Below are positions 53,936 to 64,000 of a stretch of 64,000 nucleotides of DNA, piece by piece. Source of the DNA: Gigantopelta aegis (lineage: Eukaryota; Mollusca; Gastropoda; Neomphalida; Peltospiridae); assembly GCF_016097555.1 (NCBI RefSeq), contig NC_054703.1:38947544-39011543 (forward strand). The letters are read 5' to 3'. A program made the position numbers and the translations under genes. The notes under the pieces are model-generated. The model was not told the DNA's origin. It searched no databases and was given only the letters and a program-made list of their open reading frames with translations. Position 1 is the first letter of the stretch; every line of letters starts with the position of its first letter.

Positions 53936-54224
53936 GGAAATGTTTTATTTAACGACGTACTCTACACATTTCAATTACGGTTATATATGGTCAGACATAT
54001 GGTTAAGGACCACACATATATTGAGAGAGGAAACCCGCTGTCACCACTTCATGTGCTACTCTTTTCGATCAGCAACAAGGGATCTTTTATTTACACCATC
54101 CCACAGACAGGGAAGTACATACCACGACCTTTGATATACCAGTCGTGGTCCACAGACGGGGATCGTTCCTAGACCGATCGGGCATCAAGCAGACACTTTG
54201 CCACTGGTCTACGCCCTGCCCATC
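53936..54224 (-). mobile_element. SINE family I, at the edge of the 82-bp array
   Basis: tgttttatttaacgacgtac tail, cagcaacaagggatctttta, head cggggatcgttcctagaccg. Its tail abuts a truncated satellite unit at gacgccacagattgg. Confidence 0.87.
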
Positions 54225-54848
54225 CACAGTTTGGGTACTCGACCATTACGGAAACAAATATTGAACAAATCAAGGGAAAAAAAAAAAAGGAAAAAAAAAA
54301 AGGGTCAAGCAGCACTATTGCGTAACACCTCGATTGGACTACACACATTTACCAGCCAGATAAAACAACAATTCACGACAAAAATACTGTTACAGAGACA
54401 CTGACAGATATTTTATTAAAGTTTCACCTTATGTACACAATACTAAAATGCAATTTAAAATACAGTATAAAAGTGCATAAGCCATTCGTTACAGAAACTA
54501 TGAGAGACTATCATCAAATAGAAATAGAAAAATTAACGTACATATATATTATATACATACCACGTGTAAAAGATACATAGACATAAACGTTTCAAACTAT
54601 TATGATCAACTTTGTATTATAAATAATATTAATAAATTACAAACAAAAATAAAGGACGCATAAACACATATAAATTAAGAATATAAAATTGTTCGGCGAC
54701 GTACTAACATTAAAAATAAGGTTTTGGCAGTATTAAAAACTAGGTTCTTACTAGACGTTAAAAAACAAAATTGTTTAACGTTATTTAAAACCTCATAATT
54801 ATCCTCTGTTAAAAACACAAACCCTCTAAACATGTTAAATTAGTCAAT
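54225..54848. other. AT-rich sequence, no gene
   Basis: Contains A-runs at 54,279-54,302 and otherwise unstructured AT-rich DNA. Confidence 0.5.
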
Positions 54849-54851
54849 GTA

Positions 54852-55170
54852 CGAAGGATTTCCCAAAAGTTTCAGGCCTGACTATGAAACACAGCTCGCA
54901 ACATGTGTTTTATTCTATCATTTTTCTACATAGTCTCCATTGAGTTCAGTACATTTTGTCCAGCGTTTCTCCAGCATTGTTAACCCTTCTGAAGACCAGG
55001 CTTTCTCTTGCAACCCTAAAAACTCTTCTACAACACCTACCACCTCTTCATCCGTCTCACATTTACAGTCCCTGAGCTCAGGAAAGAAGTAGATGTCTGA
55101 GGGAGAGATATCTGGAAAATAAGCAGGGTGGGGAAGAAATCGGAAGCCACAGTCACTGCCAGCACCAACG
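54852..55170 (-). mobile_element. mariner transposon fragment (C-terminal transposase and 3' end)
   Basis: Minus-strand pieces read FLPHPAYFPDISPSDIYFFP (mariner PHPxYSPDLxPSDY region with the last catalytic Asp), EKRWTKCTELNGDYVEK and a stop at 54,918. The 3' terminus cgaaggatttcccaaaagtt is a typical mariner end next to TA. The 5' two-thirds is absent, and the catalytic-domain piece is a fragment only. Confidence 0.85.
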
Positions 55171-55191
55171 GCAATTTACATACTCGATTAA

Positions 55192-55585
55192 AGGGACATT
55201 CCCGAGTTTGCTGCAATTTTTAAGATGTTATCGACTAACAGAGACTGTTTGATGACTAATTACATATCAAATATATTTTTCTGCTTACGATATTAGTGGC
55301 TGTATATTAAACGTGCTTTTGATCGTTCTAATATTTGTACTAGTTTAAATTTCATTTTATTTCCTAACAAAGGTTTCCTAACAAAGATTTCTTCGTACGT
55401 ACGAAATTATTTGAAGACAAAATCCAGTTTGGGCTTCTTACAAATATTAAAACGACAAGAAACACATTGAATATACAGTCACTGATATTCTAAACAAGAA
55501 AATATATTTAATATGTAAGTTTAATCGTAGAAACATTTTATTAGTGGGAAACATCTTACAGTGCAGAAAACTTGTGAATGTCCCT
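55192..55585. mobile_element. TTAA MITE
   Basis: AGGGACATTCCCGAGTTTGC and inward AGGGACATTCACAAGTTTTC, TTAA at 55,188-55,191 and 55,586-55,589. Same family as 6,201 and others, but outside the duplication. Confidence 0.8.
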
Positions 55586-55611
55586 TTAAGACGTGGACTT
55601 CATCTTCCACA

Positions 55612-55915
55612 CGAGGGGCGAGATTTAGCTCAGTCGGTTAAGTGCTCGCTTGAAGTGCTCGCGTCGCAGGATCGAACCACCTCGGTGGATCCATTCAACT
55701 GATTGATTTTTTTTCGTTCCAACCAGTGCACCACAACTGGATAAACGACGGTGTATGTGCTTTCCTATCTGTGGGAAAGTGCATATAAAAGATCCCTTGC
55801 TGCATTAGGAAAAATGTAGCGGGTTTCCTCTGATGACTACGAGTCAGAATAACCATATGTTTGACATCCAATAGCCGATGATTAATTAATCAATGTGCTC
55901 CAATGGCGTCTGTGA
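55612..55915 (+). mobile_element. SINE family I variant with a clear tRNA-like head
   Basis: ggggcgagatttagctcagt (A box TAGCTCAGTCGG) and ggatcgaaccacctcggtgg (B box GGATCGAACC), then tcgttccaaccagtgcacca and gggaaagtgcatataaaaga. Confidence 0.85.
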
Positions 55916-55997
55916 CACATTTATTATTGCCCATGTGTCAGATGCTCATAACGCTCCGTTTCAATACTTATCTGGCCAACTGGTATTCCACATATTT

Positions 55998-56165
55998 ACA
56001 TTAACGGGGCGGGACGTAGCCTAGTGGTAAAGCTATTTCTCGTTCCAGCCAAGGCACCATTACTGATATATTCTGTCTGTGGGATGGTGCATTATTAGCA
56101 ATGCCATTAGTCCAAGAAACACAAGTTAAAGTTTGTTTTGCTTAATGACGTCACTAGATCACTTT
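55998..56165 (+). mobile_element. SINE family I, internally deleted
   Basis: ggggcgggacgtagcctagt head is joined directly to tttctcgttccagccaaggc, so the B-box part is gone. A second gap follows gggatggtgcat. Confidence 0.75.
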
Positions 56166-56169
56166 GATT

Positions 56170-57560
56170 TTTTTACCACATTGACATGACTGGTTGCGTT
56201 AAAGTGAAAGACCCCATTTTTGTTACCACATTGACGTGACTGGTTGCGTTATAGTGAAATACCCCAGTTTTTACCACATTGACGTGACTGGTTGCGTTAA
56301 AGTGAAATACCCCAGTTTTTACCACATTGACGTGACTGGTTGCGTTAAAGTGAAAGACCCCAGTTTTTACCACATTGACGTGACTGGTTGCGTTAAAGTG
56401 AAAGACCCCAGTTTTTACCACATTGACGTGACTGGTTGCGTTAAAGTGAAATTGAGACCCCGTGAGGTTTTTTACACAGTTGACGTTGACGTGACTTGCT
56501 TTAAAGTGAAAGACCCCATTGACGTGACTGGTTGTTTTTTTTTTACCACATTGACGTGACTGGTTGCGTTAAAGTGAAAGACCCCAGTTTTTTACCACAT
56601 TGACGTGACTGGTTGCGTTAAAGTGAAAGACCCCAGTTTTTTTTACCACATTGACGTGACTGGTTGCGTTAAAGTGACCCCAGTTTTTTACCACATTGAC
56701 GTGACTGGTTGCGTTAAAGTGAAAGACCCCAGTTTTTACCACATTGACGTGACTGGTTGCGTTAAAGTGAAAGACCCCAGTTTTTACCACATTGACGTGA
56801 CTGGTTGCGTTAAAGTGAAAGACCCCAGTTTTTACCACATTGACGTGACTGGTTGCGTTAAAGTGAAAGACCCCAGTTTTTACCACATTGACGTGACTGG
56901 TTGCGTTAAAGTGAAATACCCCAGTTTTTACCACATTGACGTGACTGGTTGCGTTAAAGTGAAAGACCCCAGTTTTTTACCACATTGACGTGACTGGTTG
57001 CGTTAAAGTAAAATACCCCAGTTTTTTACCACACTGACGTGACTGGTTGCGTTAAAGTGAAAGACCCCAGTTTTTACCACATTGACGTGACTGGTTGCGT
57101 TAAAGTGAAAGACCTCAGTTTTTTACCACATTGACGTGACTGGTTGCGTTAAAGTGAAAGACCCCAGTTTTTACCACATTGACGTGACTGGTTGCGTTAA
57201 AGTGAAAGACCTCAGTTTTTACCACATTGACGTGACTGGTTGCGTTAAAGTGAAAGACCCCAGTTTTTTTTACCACATTGACGTGACTGGTTGCGTTAAA
57301 GTAAAAGACCCCAGTTTTTACCACATTGACGTGACTGGTTGCGTTAAAGTAAAAGACCCCAGTTTTTACCACATTGACGTGACTGGTTGCGTTAAAGTGA
57401 AAGACCCCAGTTTTTACCACATTGACGTGACTGGTTGCGTTAAAGTGAAAGACCCCAGTTTTTTACCACATTGACGTGACTGGTTGCGTTAAAGTAAAAG
57501 ACCCCAGTTTTTTACCACATTGACGTGACTGGTTGCGTTAAAGTGAAAGACCCCAGTTTT
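56170..57560. repeat. 48-50-bp minisatellite, about 28 copies
   Basis: Unit accacattgacgtgactggt then tgcgttaaagtgaaagaccc and cagtttttt. Length varies through the T-run. With 48-bp units both strands stay open, giving long false frames. Each unit has a TGACGTGA motif. A patch at 56,450-56,540 is rearranged. Confidence 0.95.
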
Positions 57561-58093
57561 TAAACACTAAGGCATATTTTTCACTGTTAGAGCAGTTTTA
57601 TGAGACCGAAATAAAACTTTACTTATATGTTACTGTTTAGATTATCCATTTCCGTACATCCGAAGTATTTTTGGTCATCCTGGTGTTTCTAATATCACAA
57701 AATGCATTTTTAATGTTTTGAAAAAACAAAACAACAACAACAAAAAACACACAAAAAACAACAACAACGCACGTGCGTTTGAGAATTAACGGTAATGGAG
57801 TCGAGTTTTAGTCTATTTTATATAAAAAGGGTATTTCCCCGTTCCAACGTCACAGACTCTGTTGCAACTTTGTCCAAATGTGTTACAGATTTGTAGATTG
57901 ACTAAACTTAGTGTCCGTTTTTACGGGTTTAAACTAGGGTCTGTAATGTCTGTTAATTCTGGAATGATCATTTCGGCGGAATTCGAACTTTGACCCGCTA
58001 ACATATTTGGTGTCTTACACACTAATGACAGAAATACAATTGTCGTTATCTTTAAAAAAAAGAAGAAACGAAAAGCAGTTGGGGAAAATGGTG
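57561..58093. other. Unassigned sequence
   Basis: Contains an (AAC)n-like run at 57,720-57,770. Phrases such as tagattatccatttccgtac and agggtatttccccgttccaa echo the duplicated region near 4,180 and 4,785, so it may be a distant, shuffled copy. No gene seen. Confidence 0.4.
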
Positions 58094-58725
58094 GTAACCG
58101 GTCTCGGTGGTGTCGTGGTTAAGCCATCGGACATAAGGCCGGTAGGTGCTGGGTTCGCAACTCGGTATCGGCCCCCACCCAGAGCGAGTTTTAACGACTC
58201 ATTGGGTAGCTGTAAGACCACTACACCCTCTTCTCTCTCACTAACCACTAACAACTAACACCGGTCTCGGTTGTACCGTGGTTAAGCTATCGGACATAAG
58301 GTTGGCAGGTACCGGCTCCCGGCCCAATGGGTAGGTGTAAGGCCACTACACCCTCTGTCACTAACCACTAACAACAAACACCGTCCTCGGTTGTACCGTG
58401 GTTAAGCCATCGGACATAAGGTTGGCAGGTACCGGCTCCCGGCTCAATGGGTAGGTCTAAGGCCACTACACCCTCTCTCACTAACCACTAACAACAAACA
58501 TCGGTCTCGGTTGTACCGTGGTTAAGCCATCGGACATAAGGTTGGCAGGTACCGGCTCCCGGCTCAATGGGTAGGTGTAAGGCCACTACACCCTCTCTCA
58601 CTAACCACTAACAACTAACCCACTGTCCTTGACAGACAACCCAGATAGCTGAGGTATGTGCCCAGGACAGCGTGCTTTAACATTAATTAGACATGAGCAC
58701 GAAAATAAGTTGAAATGAAATGAAA
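58094..58725 (+). mobile_element. SINE family II with tandemly repeated head
   Basis: A complete head (cggtctcggtggtgtcgtgg, gttcgcaactcggtatcggc) is followed by three ~121-bp repeats of a shortened head (from about 58,260, 58,380 and 58,500; ggttgtaccgtggttaagc), then a single body and tail (acagacaacccagatagctg ... aagttgaaatgaaatga). Confidence 0.85.
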
Positions 58726-58925
58726 TGGGGGAAAATGACGGTTTTAAAATTAATTATTGAGACGTGTAGTATTTGTGAATTTTGTCACATTCGTCACAAA
58801 TAATTAGTGTGGTTTCATCGTGTTCCTCTAGTATAGTTAGCAGCCATTGAAATATTGTACGGGGAAGATAGTGATTGACTTTATGTTTGGATTATAATCA
58901 GTAACCGATATCTCTGAAAATAATT

Positions 58926-59613
58926 CATGGAAGTATGCCTTTGGCTATAACAAAATAAGTACCCGTTTTTATCGAGGGTTTGTTATGGGTGGTTTTCAAT
59001 TATAAATAAATAAATAAATATAACCCGTGTGCCTTTAACGCGGATAGGGCGGGGATGAATGTCGTAAATTTATTTTATTACGGCCTGTTCGTTTATTGGC
59101 AATAGTTAAACAACTATCAGTACTAATGATCAGTTAAAACGTTTGATTTGTTTAACGACACCAGTAGAGCACAATGATTTATTAATCATGAGCTATTGTA
59201 TGTCAAACATTTGGTAATTCAGACATATAGTCTTAAAGAGGAAACCCGCCACTTTTTGTCCAGTAGTAGCAAGGGATCTTTCATATGCGCCATGCTACAG
59301 ACAGGATATCTCATACCACGGCCTTTAATATACCAGTCGTGGTGCACTAGCTGGAACGAGAAACGACCAAGCGAGCGCTTAACCGCTGGGCCACGTCTCG
59401 CCCTCTACATTTAAGTATGTCTATGGCTATAATAAAATAAATACTAAGTTTTCATTCAGGTTTGTTTCTTCCATAAATAAATAAATAAATAAGACACTAC
59501 GTTGCGGACCTTTAACGCAGAGAGGGCGGGGATGACTGTCGTGAATTTATTTTATTATGGCCTGTTCGTTTGCTGGCAATAGTATAACAGCTATCAATAC
59601 CAATGGTCAGATG
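58926..59613. repeat. ~200-bp direct duplication flanking a SINE
   Basis: 58,926-59,133 and 59,413-59,613 share aagtatg, ggctataa(c/t)aaaataa, aataaataaataaata, cctttaacgc and ttattttatta(c/t)ggcctgttcg. The SINE at 59,145 lies between them. Confidence 0.8.
59145..59404 (-). mobile_element. SINE family I
   Basis: gtttgatttgtttaacgaca tail, cagtagtagcaagggatctt, ccagtcgtggtgcactagct. The B-box segment of the head is deleted before cgcttaaccgctgggccacg. Confidence 0.82.
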
Positions 59614-59730
59614 CAACAACGATCGCAATTTAATACACAGATTCAGTGATTCGCTGCCTTTAGTAAATCATTTTCATGAAATTTGTTGAACTGCCATGAC
59701 AATCTACACAGGGGAGGTAAGCGATACCGA

Positions 59731-60991
59731 TCATGTATGCAAAGACAGACTGGTACACAATTCTGTGACGTCCGTTCTGAAGTCAACGTAGTCTGTGGCA
59801 CGGACTGGAACTCTTGAGACGGCGACACTGTCATTCCGTGTAGCACGTTTCAGTTTCAGTTTGGTCTGCACGATCTTCCTATAATTGGCTGAACTGGCCA
59901 CAAGGATGTAAAAATTCTGTCCAAAATTGATCAGGTATAAAATATTAAACATCGGCCACAGTTTGATGACAAGGAACACAGTCTCAATATCGGATTTGGT
60001 CACCATTAGAATCCCAAGAACGCAGTCAATGATAGCCAAAGGAACAATTGTTACGAAAGCCAATATCGAGATCAGCATGAGAGGACGGAGTGAATTGTCC
60101 TGCTTGTGTTCTGTAGCCCCAGCGTTGGTGGTGGTGGAGCTGGTGCTGATGGTGTTGGTGGCGCCGGAGCTGGTGCTGGTGGTGTTGGTAGCGGTGGAGC
60201 TGGTGGTGATGGTGGTGGTGGGAGCTGGTGCTGGTGGTGTTGGCGGTGAATCTCTGTCTGAAAGCGGCGCTGCGCTGGATGTGGATTCCAATCACAATGT
60301 TGAGGACGAGGATCATGGCACAAGGGAGGGTAGAGTTGAACACTAGACGTACAGAAGCAAAGTAACTCATTAGGAGATCACTTACAACGCAGATTGTGTC
60401 TCGCCCTTTCACAACTTTGATGTCGTACATCAGTGGAATCGTCATCACCACTGACACAGCTGTCAGACACGAGCAGACGATCGTGGCCTTTCTTCGAGTG
60501 CAGAGTCGATCACGTTTCATCGGGAAAACGACACAGTAGAACCGATCCAGAGTCAGTCCAACCACCAACCATGGAGACAATTGGGTCATTGTGTACTGCA
60601 TAAACTTCAGAAGCATACAGACAGCCAGATTTCCCCCAATAAGATAATACGATTGGAAGTATCTCAAGGATTCTTTTATCCCGAAAATGATGAGGACGGC
60701 ACTGTCGGAGAAAGACAGGAATCTCAGGTATACTGGGAAGGACAGGTAGTACAATTTCGCGTCTCTCATTAGCGGAAAAACCAAGACGTTTCCCACTAGA
60801 CCCACGAGCACGGTGATCACGTTAAAAACCCAAACGACAGTGTGTCTTGTGTTGAAGTTAATTCCGACAGTTGTATTAGTTCCATTGGATTCTGAGTTTG
60901 GAACCGTCCCAATGAGGAGCCCGCCCATATCAGTAGTGACGTCAAACATACGGGTAGTTTCGTCCAGCGTCATTGTTGTTATGTTAGACAT
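59731..60991 (-). CDS. Rhodopsin-family G-protein-coupled receptor, probably a peptide receptor
   Basis: The ATG at 60,991 opens a frame with N-glycosylation sites at Asn3, Asn36 and Asn39. TM1 is about residues 51-75 (GLVGNVLVF) and TM2 88-106 with Asp96. A Cys125-Cys201 pair is positioned for the extracellular disulfide. TM3 ends LDRF at the DRY position, followed by TM4 169-189 and TM5 214-237. TM6 (LRPLMLISILAFVTIVPLAI) and TM7 (LYLINFGQNFYILVASSANY, a variant NPxxY) lie in the next frame and end at the stop at 59,731. The switch falls in a Ser/Thr-rich intracellular loop 3 built on a GGTGGAGCTGGTG-like repeat. One unit (about 60,216-60,228) reads GGTGGGAGCTGG with an extra G; one G fewer restores a single 419-residue protein. 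Either the assembly is wrong there or this allele is broken. A tctatttttgcag acceptor lies just upstream (61,008-61,009), so a non-coding first exon is likely. Ligand unknown; divergent lophotrochozoan peptide receptors look similar. Confidence 0.82.
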
Positions 60992-61007
60992 AACGGAATA
61001 TTGTAAC

Positions 61008-61020
61008 CTGCAAAAATAGA
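61008..61020 (-). promoter_or_regulatory. Splice acceptor upstream of the GPCR start codon
   Basis: Minus-strand tctatttttgcag followed by gttacaatattccgtt and the ATG. It implies that the coding exon begins at 61,007 and that a 5' untranslated exon lies further right. No matching donor was identified. Confidence 0.5.
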
Positions 61021-61251
61021 GTCATGGTTATCATTTGCATTCGCGTTTGTTGTCTAACATATATAAGTACATTCAAATAAAATACATCGGACCCAGATTT
61101 CGTATAATATGACGTTTTAGATTAACTGTCGTAATCACGATATTATACTGGACATCACATATCAGCGAAAAAGAAAAACAGAAAAAAAGGAAAAGAAAAC
61201 ACGACAATATGACAAACACGATATATATATATATATATATATAAACACGAT

Positions 61252-61503
61252 ATTGGCGTATATAAAATAACGTGTAGTTCGTCTCGACATCTGCATATAT
61301 ATTATGCCACGGTCATAAGCGTACGATGTCCACATATTTGGATTATTTAGAATACTAAACGAGCTTGCCACTTATACCATGTTGTTATGACAGGCAAACC
61401 CGTTTAGTATTTTATTTATTACAAGCCAATGGCAAAGAAGTCGCAACGCAGAAGTAAGCAGATGTCGAGACGAACTACACGTTATTTTACACGTCACGCC
61501 AAT
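61252..61503. repeat. Foldback element with 32-bp perfect arms
   Basis: Arms at 61,263-61,294 and 61,458-61,489 are exact inverses (core cgtgtagttcgtctcgacat). They extend outward as ttggcgt / acgccaa. An inner pair (61,351-61,369 and 61,393-61,411, 17 of 19) encloses the centre. No coding sequence. A non-autonomous transposon remnant is likely. Confidence 0.85.
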
Positions 61504-61592
61504 ATTACACTAGTTAGATATTGAGTGATTGTTATGACATGAGCAATATCTTACACTGGTGTGTGTCATAAATAGAGGATAATAAACGAGTT

Positions 61593-61698
61593 ACCAGTTA
61601 TTATCAAATTTATGTCCCGAGTGAAATAATTTTCAGTTGTTTAGCGAGTGACAAATGAAAATTATTTGACGCGGGACATAAATTTGATAATAACTGGT
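61593..61698. repeat. Foldback element with 27-bp perfect arms
   Basis: 61,593-61,619 and 61,672-61,698 are exact inverses (core cagttattatcaaatttatg). Inner 12-bp arms (AAATAATTTTCA / TGAAAATTATTT) extend the stem. The loop is about 20 bases. Confidence 0.88.
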
Positions 61699-61860
61699 AC
61701 CGAGTGTGTTATTCTATTTATTACCTCAGCTATCTCTAAAAACCTTTATATTCAACACACATGCACGAAGGCCAACCTGTATAGAAACGATGTAAACCAC
61801 TTTACGCACTGTTCTGAGAATTGCTATAACTTTGTAATTTAAAAGCGTGGGCAGAAAAAA

Positions 61861-62845
61861 CATGAGAGGAGCTCCCGAGCTCCCGGAACTCCCCCTGTAC
61901 AAGGCCGATGCAGTGCCCTAACTGCCTCAGCCGCCATATGGCTCATGATACCCGGTGCCACCACTACCAAAAGGCGCTCCGCCAACTATTTAACCATAAA
62001 CCAGATAGTTCGCCCACCAGCAGCAAAAAACCTACAACGGTTAGGCCAGCAACCGCAGTCACAGCAGGCTGCTCATATGCTGAGGAACTTAAAACTTCAA
62101 CCAACCAAGAGGTCAACCAACTTAAATTAGTCATAGAAACCCTAGTTACTAAAATAGCACTAATTGAAAATAACCTTAACTCAACCAACTTATAAAATAA
62201 AAAAATAAAAATAATCTCAATATACGGGTCTGGGCCATGGGAGATAAGTCTCCATACGCCCCAGCTAAAAATATAAACATAGGAAATAAGGGCCTCAACG
62301 TTCTCCAATGGAACGCCAAAGGCCTCCATTCAATGGGACATGGTGCCGAACTCATACAACTCATTAGCACTAGTAACATCAAGCCAGATATTATTTGCCT
62401 GCAAGAAACTTGGCTAGGGACTGGCACCAGTAAAAATAAAACTAAAAAACCTAAAACATTTAAAATACCAGGCTACTCAACTTACTATAAACATAGGGGA
62501 AATAGCATTAGAGGTGGAATAGCCACCTTAATTAAAAATAATATACCACATAGTGAAATTAAATATGAGTCTGTTAACACTAACTTAGAAGTCCTAGGAC
62601 TTACTATATTAAACGAAAAAATGCCTATAGACATAATTATTGTCTATAGCCCACCGAGAACAGCCCATAAACAGCTAACTTTAAGAGATTACAATAAACT
62701 TATTAAACCAAACAATACTCTAATACTGGTAGGAGATTTTAATAGTCACAACACACTGTGGGGAGGTCAGCACTCTGACGCACAGGGAGACATACTGGAA
62801 GAATTCATCAAGACACACAAACTATTATCCTGTTCAATTATTTAG
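61861..62845 (+). mobile_element. LINE fragment: ORF1 zinc knuckle and ORF2 APE endonuclease
   Basis: ORF1 end (to 62,195): MQCPNCLSRHMAHDTRCHHY fits the CX2CX3HX6C last knuckle of I/Jockey-type ORF1 proteins, followed by a Thr/Ser-rich and then coiled-coil-like tail (QEVNQLKLVIETLVTKIALI). ORF2 (62,237-62,845) has the apurinic endonuclease motifs LNVLQWNAKGL, IICLQETWLG, IIIVYSPPR and ILVGDFNSHNTLWGG. It stops at HKLLSCSII, before the rest of the endonuclease and the whole reverse transcriptase. The fragment is therefore 3'-truncated, and ORF1 is 5'-truncated. The clade is probably I/Nimb-like, by the knuckle and the DFNSHNxxWGG form. Confidence 0.85.
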
Positions 62846-63360
<515 letters not shown>

Positions 63361-63361
63361 G

Positions 63362-63412
63362 TCATTTATGTAACGACGCACTCAACATATTTTAATCTAT
63401 GGTTATATGGTT
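63362..63412 (-). mobile_element. SINE family I tail fragment
   Basis: tcatttatgtaacgacgcac then tcaacatattttaatctatg matches the family I 3' end only. Confidence 0.7.
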
Positions 63413-63509
63413 ATAGGGAGAGAGAGAGAGAAGAATATGGTATGCATGCGATTGGTGGAGGTGTGACCCTCTGCACAACCCCAACCCCACTTAAGGCTTC
63501 TTTTGTATA

Positions 63510-63832
63510 TGGAGCGGGACGTAGCTCAGAGGTAAAGCGTTCGCTCATGGTAGGTCGACTGATGGATCCCACATTGTGGACCAATTGGGTTGTGTCTAGT
63601 TCCAGCCTGTGCACCACAACTGATGTATAAAGGCTGTGGTATGTGCTATCCTGTCTGTGGGATGGTGCATATAAAACGTCCCTTATTGCTTATCAAAATT
63701 GCTTATCGGAAATAGTAGCCCATGTGGCGGTAGCGAGTTTCTTTCTCACTGTCATAATGCTCCTTAACCGTTTTGTCTGACGCCACAGAAACGTATATCA
63801 AATGCGTTGAGTGTGTCGTTAAATAAACATTT
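63510..63832 (+). mobile_element. SINE family I
   Basis: ggagcgggacgtagctcaga head, actgatggatcccacattgt at the B box (decayed), gatggtgcatataaaacgtc, tgacgccacagaaacgtata, tail cgttaaataaacatttctct. Confidence 0.87.
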
Positions 63833-64000
63833 CTCTCGTACGATTGTGTAGTCTATATGCATTTTTAGTCGATTAGTTTATAGGTTGTTAGGTTGTTTGA
63901 TAGTGAATGATATGGAAATAAATTGTTTTTGGTGTTAAAGAGTTCATGCATACATTAAAGTAATACTCCTGATGGGTATGGAGAAATAACTTAATCAGTC
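63833..64000. other. Window end, nothing recognised
   Basis: Short AT-rich sequence without features. Confidence 0.5.

Noticed and set aside
56173-57474. Repeated frames on both strands (FHFNATSHVNVVKTG and VTGCVKVKDPSFYHID)
   Set aside because: Both strands are open because of 48-bp units. Frame breaks follow T-run length. Not a protein gene.

Overview
This window looks like metazoan nuclear DNA, most likely from a mollusc and probably a gastropod. The evidence is AT-rich non-coding sequence, introns with GT-AG borders, dozens of tRNA-derived SINEs of a kind I associate with gastropod genomes, long CT/GA/CA/TA microsatellites, an antistasin-type secreted peptide family and a rhodopsin-type GPCR. 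Species assignment is inference. Host coding sequence is sparse; most of the window is repeats, many of them nested in one another.

Region 1 (1-30,572) is a tandem segmental duplication. Copy 1 (about 1-11,480) and copy 2 (about 14,634-30,480, ending at a 200-N assembly gap) are collinear. They carry an array of small three-exon genes on the minus strand. Exon 1 is a signal peptide, exon 2 a cysteine-rich phase 1-1 module, and exon 3 an antistasin-like domain with the stop codon. One gene is complete and straddles the duplication junction (exon 1 at 16,019, exon 2 at 11,219, exon 3 at 8,893). A second has exons 2 and 3 only, with its exon 1 lost to the gap. A third shows only exon 1 at the left edge. 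No exon is longer than about 130 coding bases, so none stands out as a long reading frame. Copy 2 also contains a 5.3-kb PIF/Harbinger transposon (17,393-22,680) with matching inverted ends and a TAA target duplication. It encodes a three-exon DDE transposase and an antisense MADF-BESS protein whose exons interlock with it. It sits at the end of an older, non-autonomous relative (2,295-3,977 and 16,930-17,392) whose interior is a tandem array of terminus-like units.

Region 2 (30,773-42,060) is a large hAT-like element (33,447-41,981). It has a perfect 8-bp target duplication and is inserted in a small palindromic MITE. Its interior holds SINEs, a tandem repeat, and remnants of repeat-borne proteins, but no hAT transposase that I can recognise.

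Region 3 (42,060-48,350) is a set of nested insertions. An L1-like LINE on the minus strand is interrupted by a SINE, by a TTAA-flanked element carrying a THAP-domain remnant (Kolobok-like), and by a nearly full-length Tc1/mariner element. Removing the insertions on paper restores recognisable reverse-transcriptase motifs across the junctions.

Region 4 (48,350-57,560) is SINE clusters and satellite arrays: a 32-bp minisatellite that looks seeded by a SINE head, an 82-bp satellite of about 34 copies, a mariner fragment, a TTAA MITE and a 48-bp minisatellite.

Region 5 (57,560-64,000) holds SINEs, a probably functional rhodopsin-family GPCR on the minus strand (59,731-60,991), which appears split by one extra G in a simple repeat, two long-armed foldback elements upstream of it, and a LINE fragment with an ORF1 zinc knuckle and an APE endonuclease.
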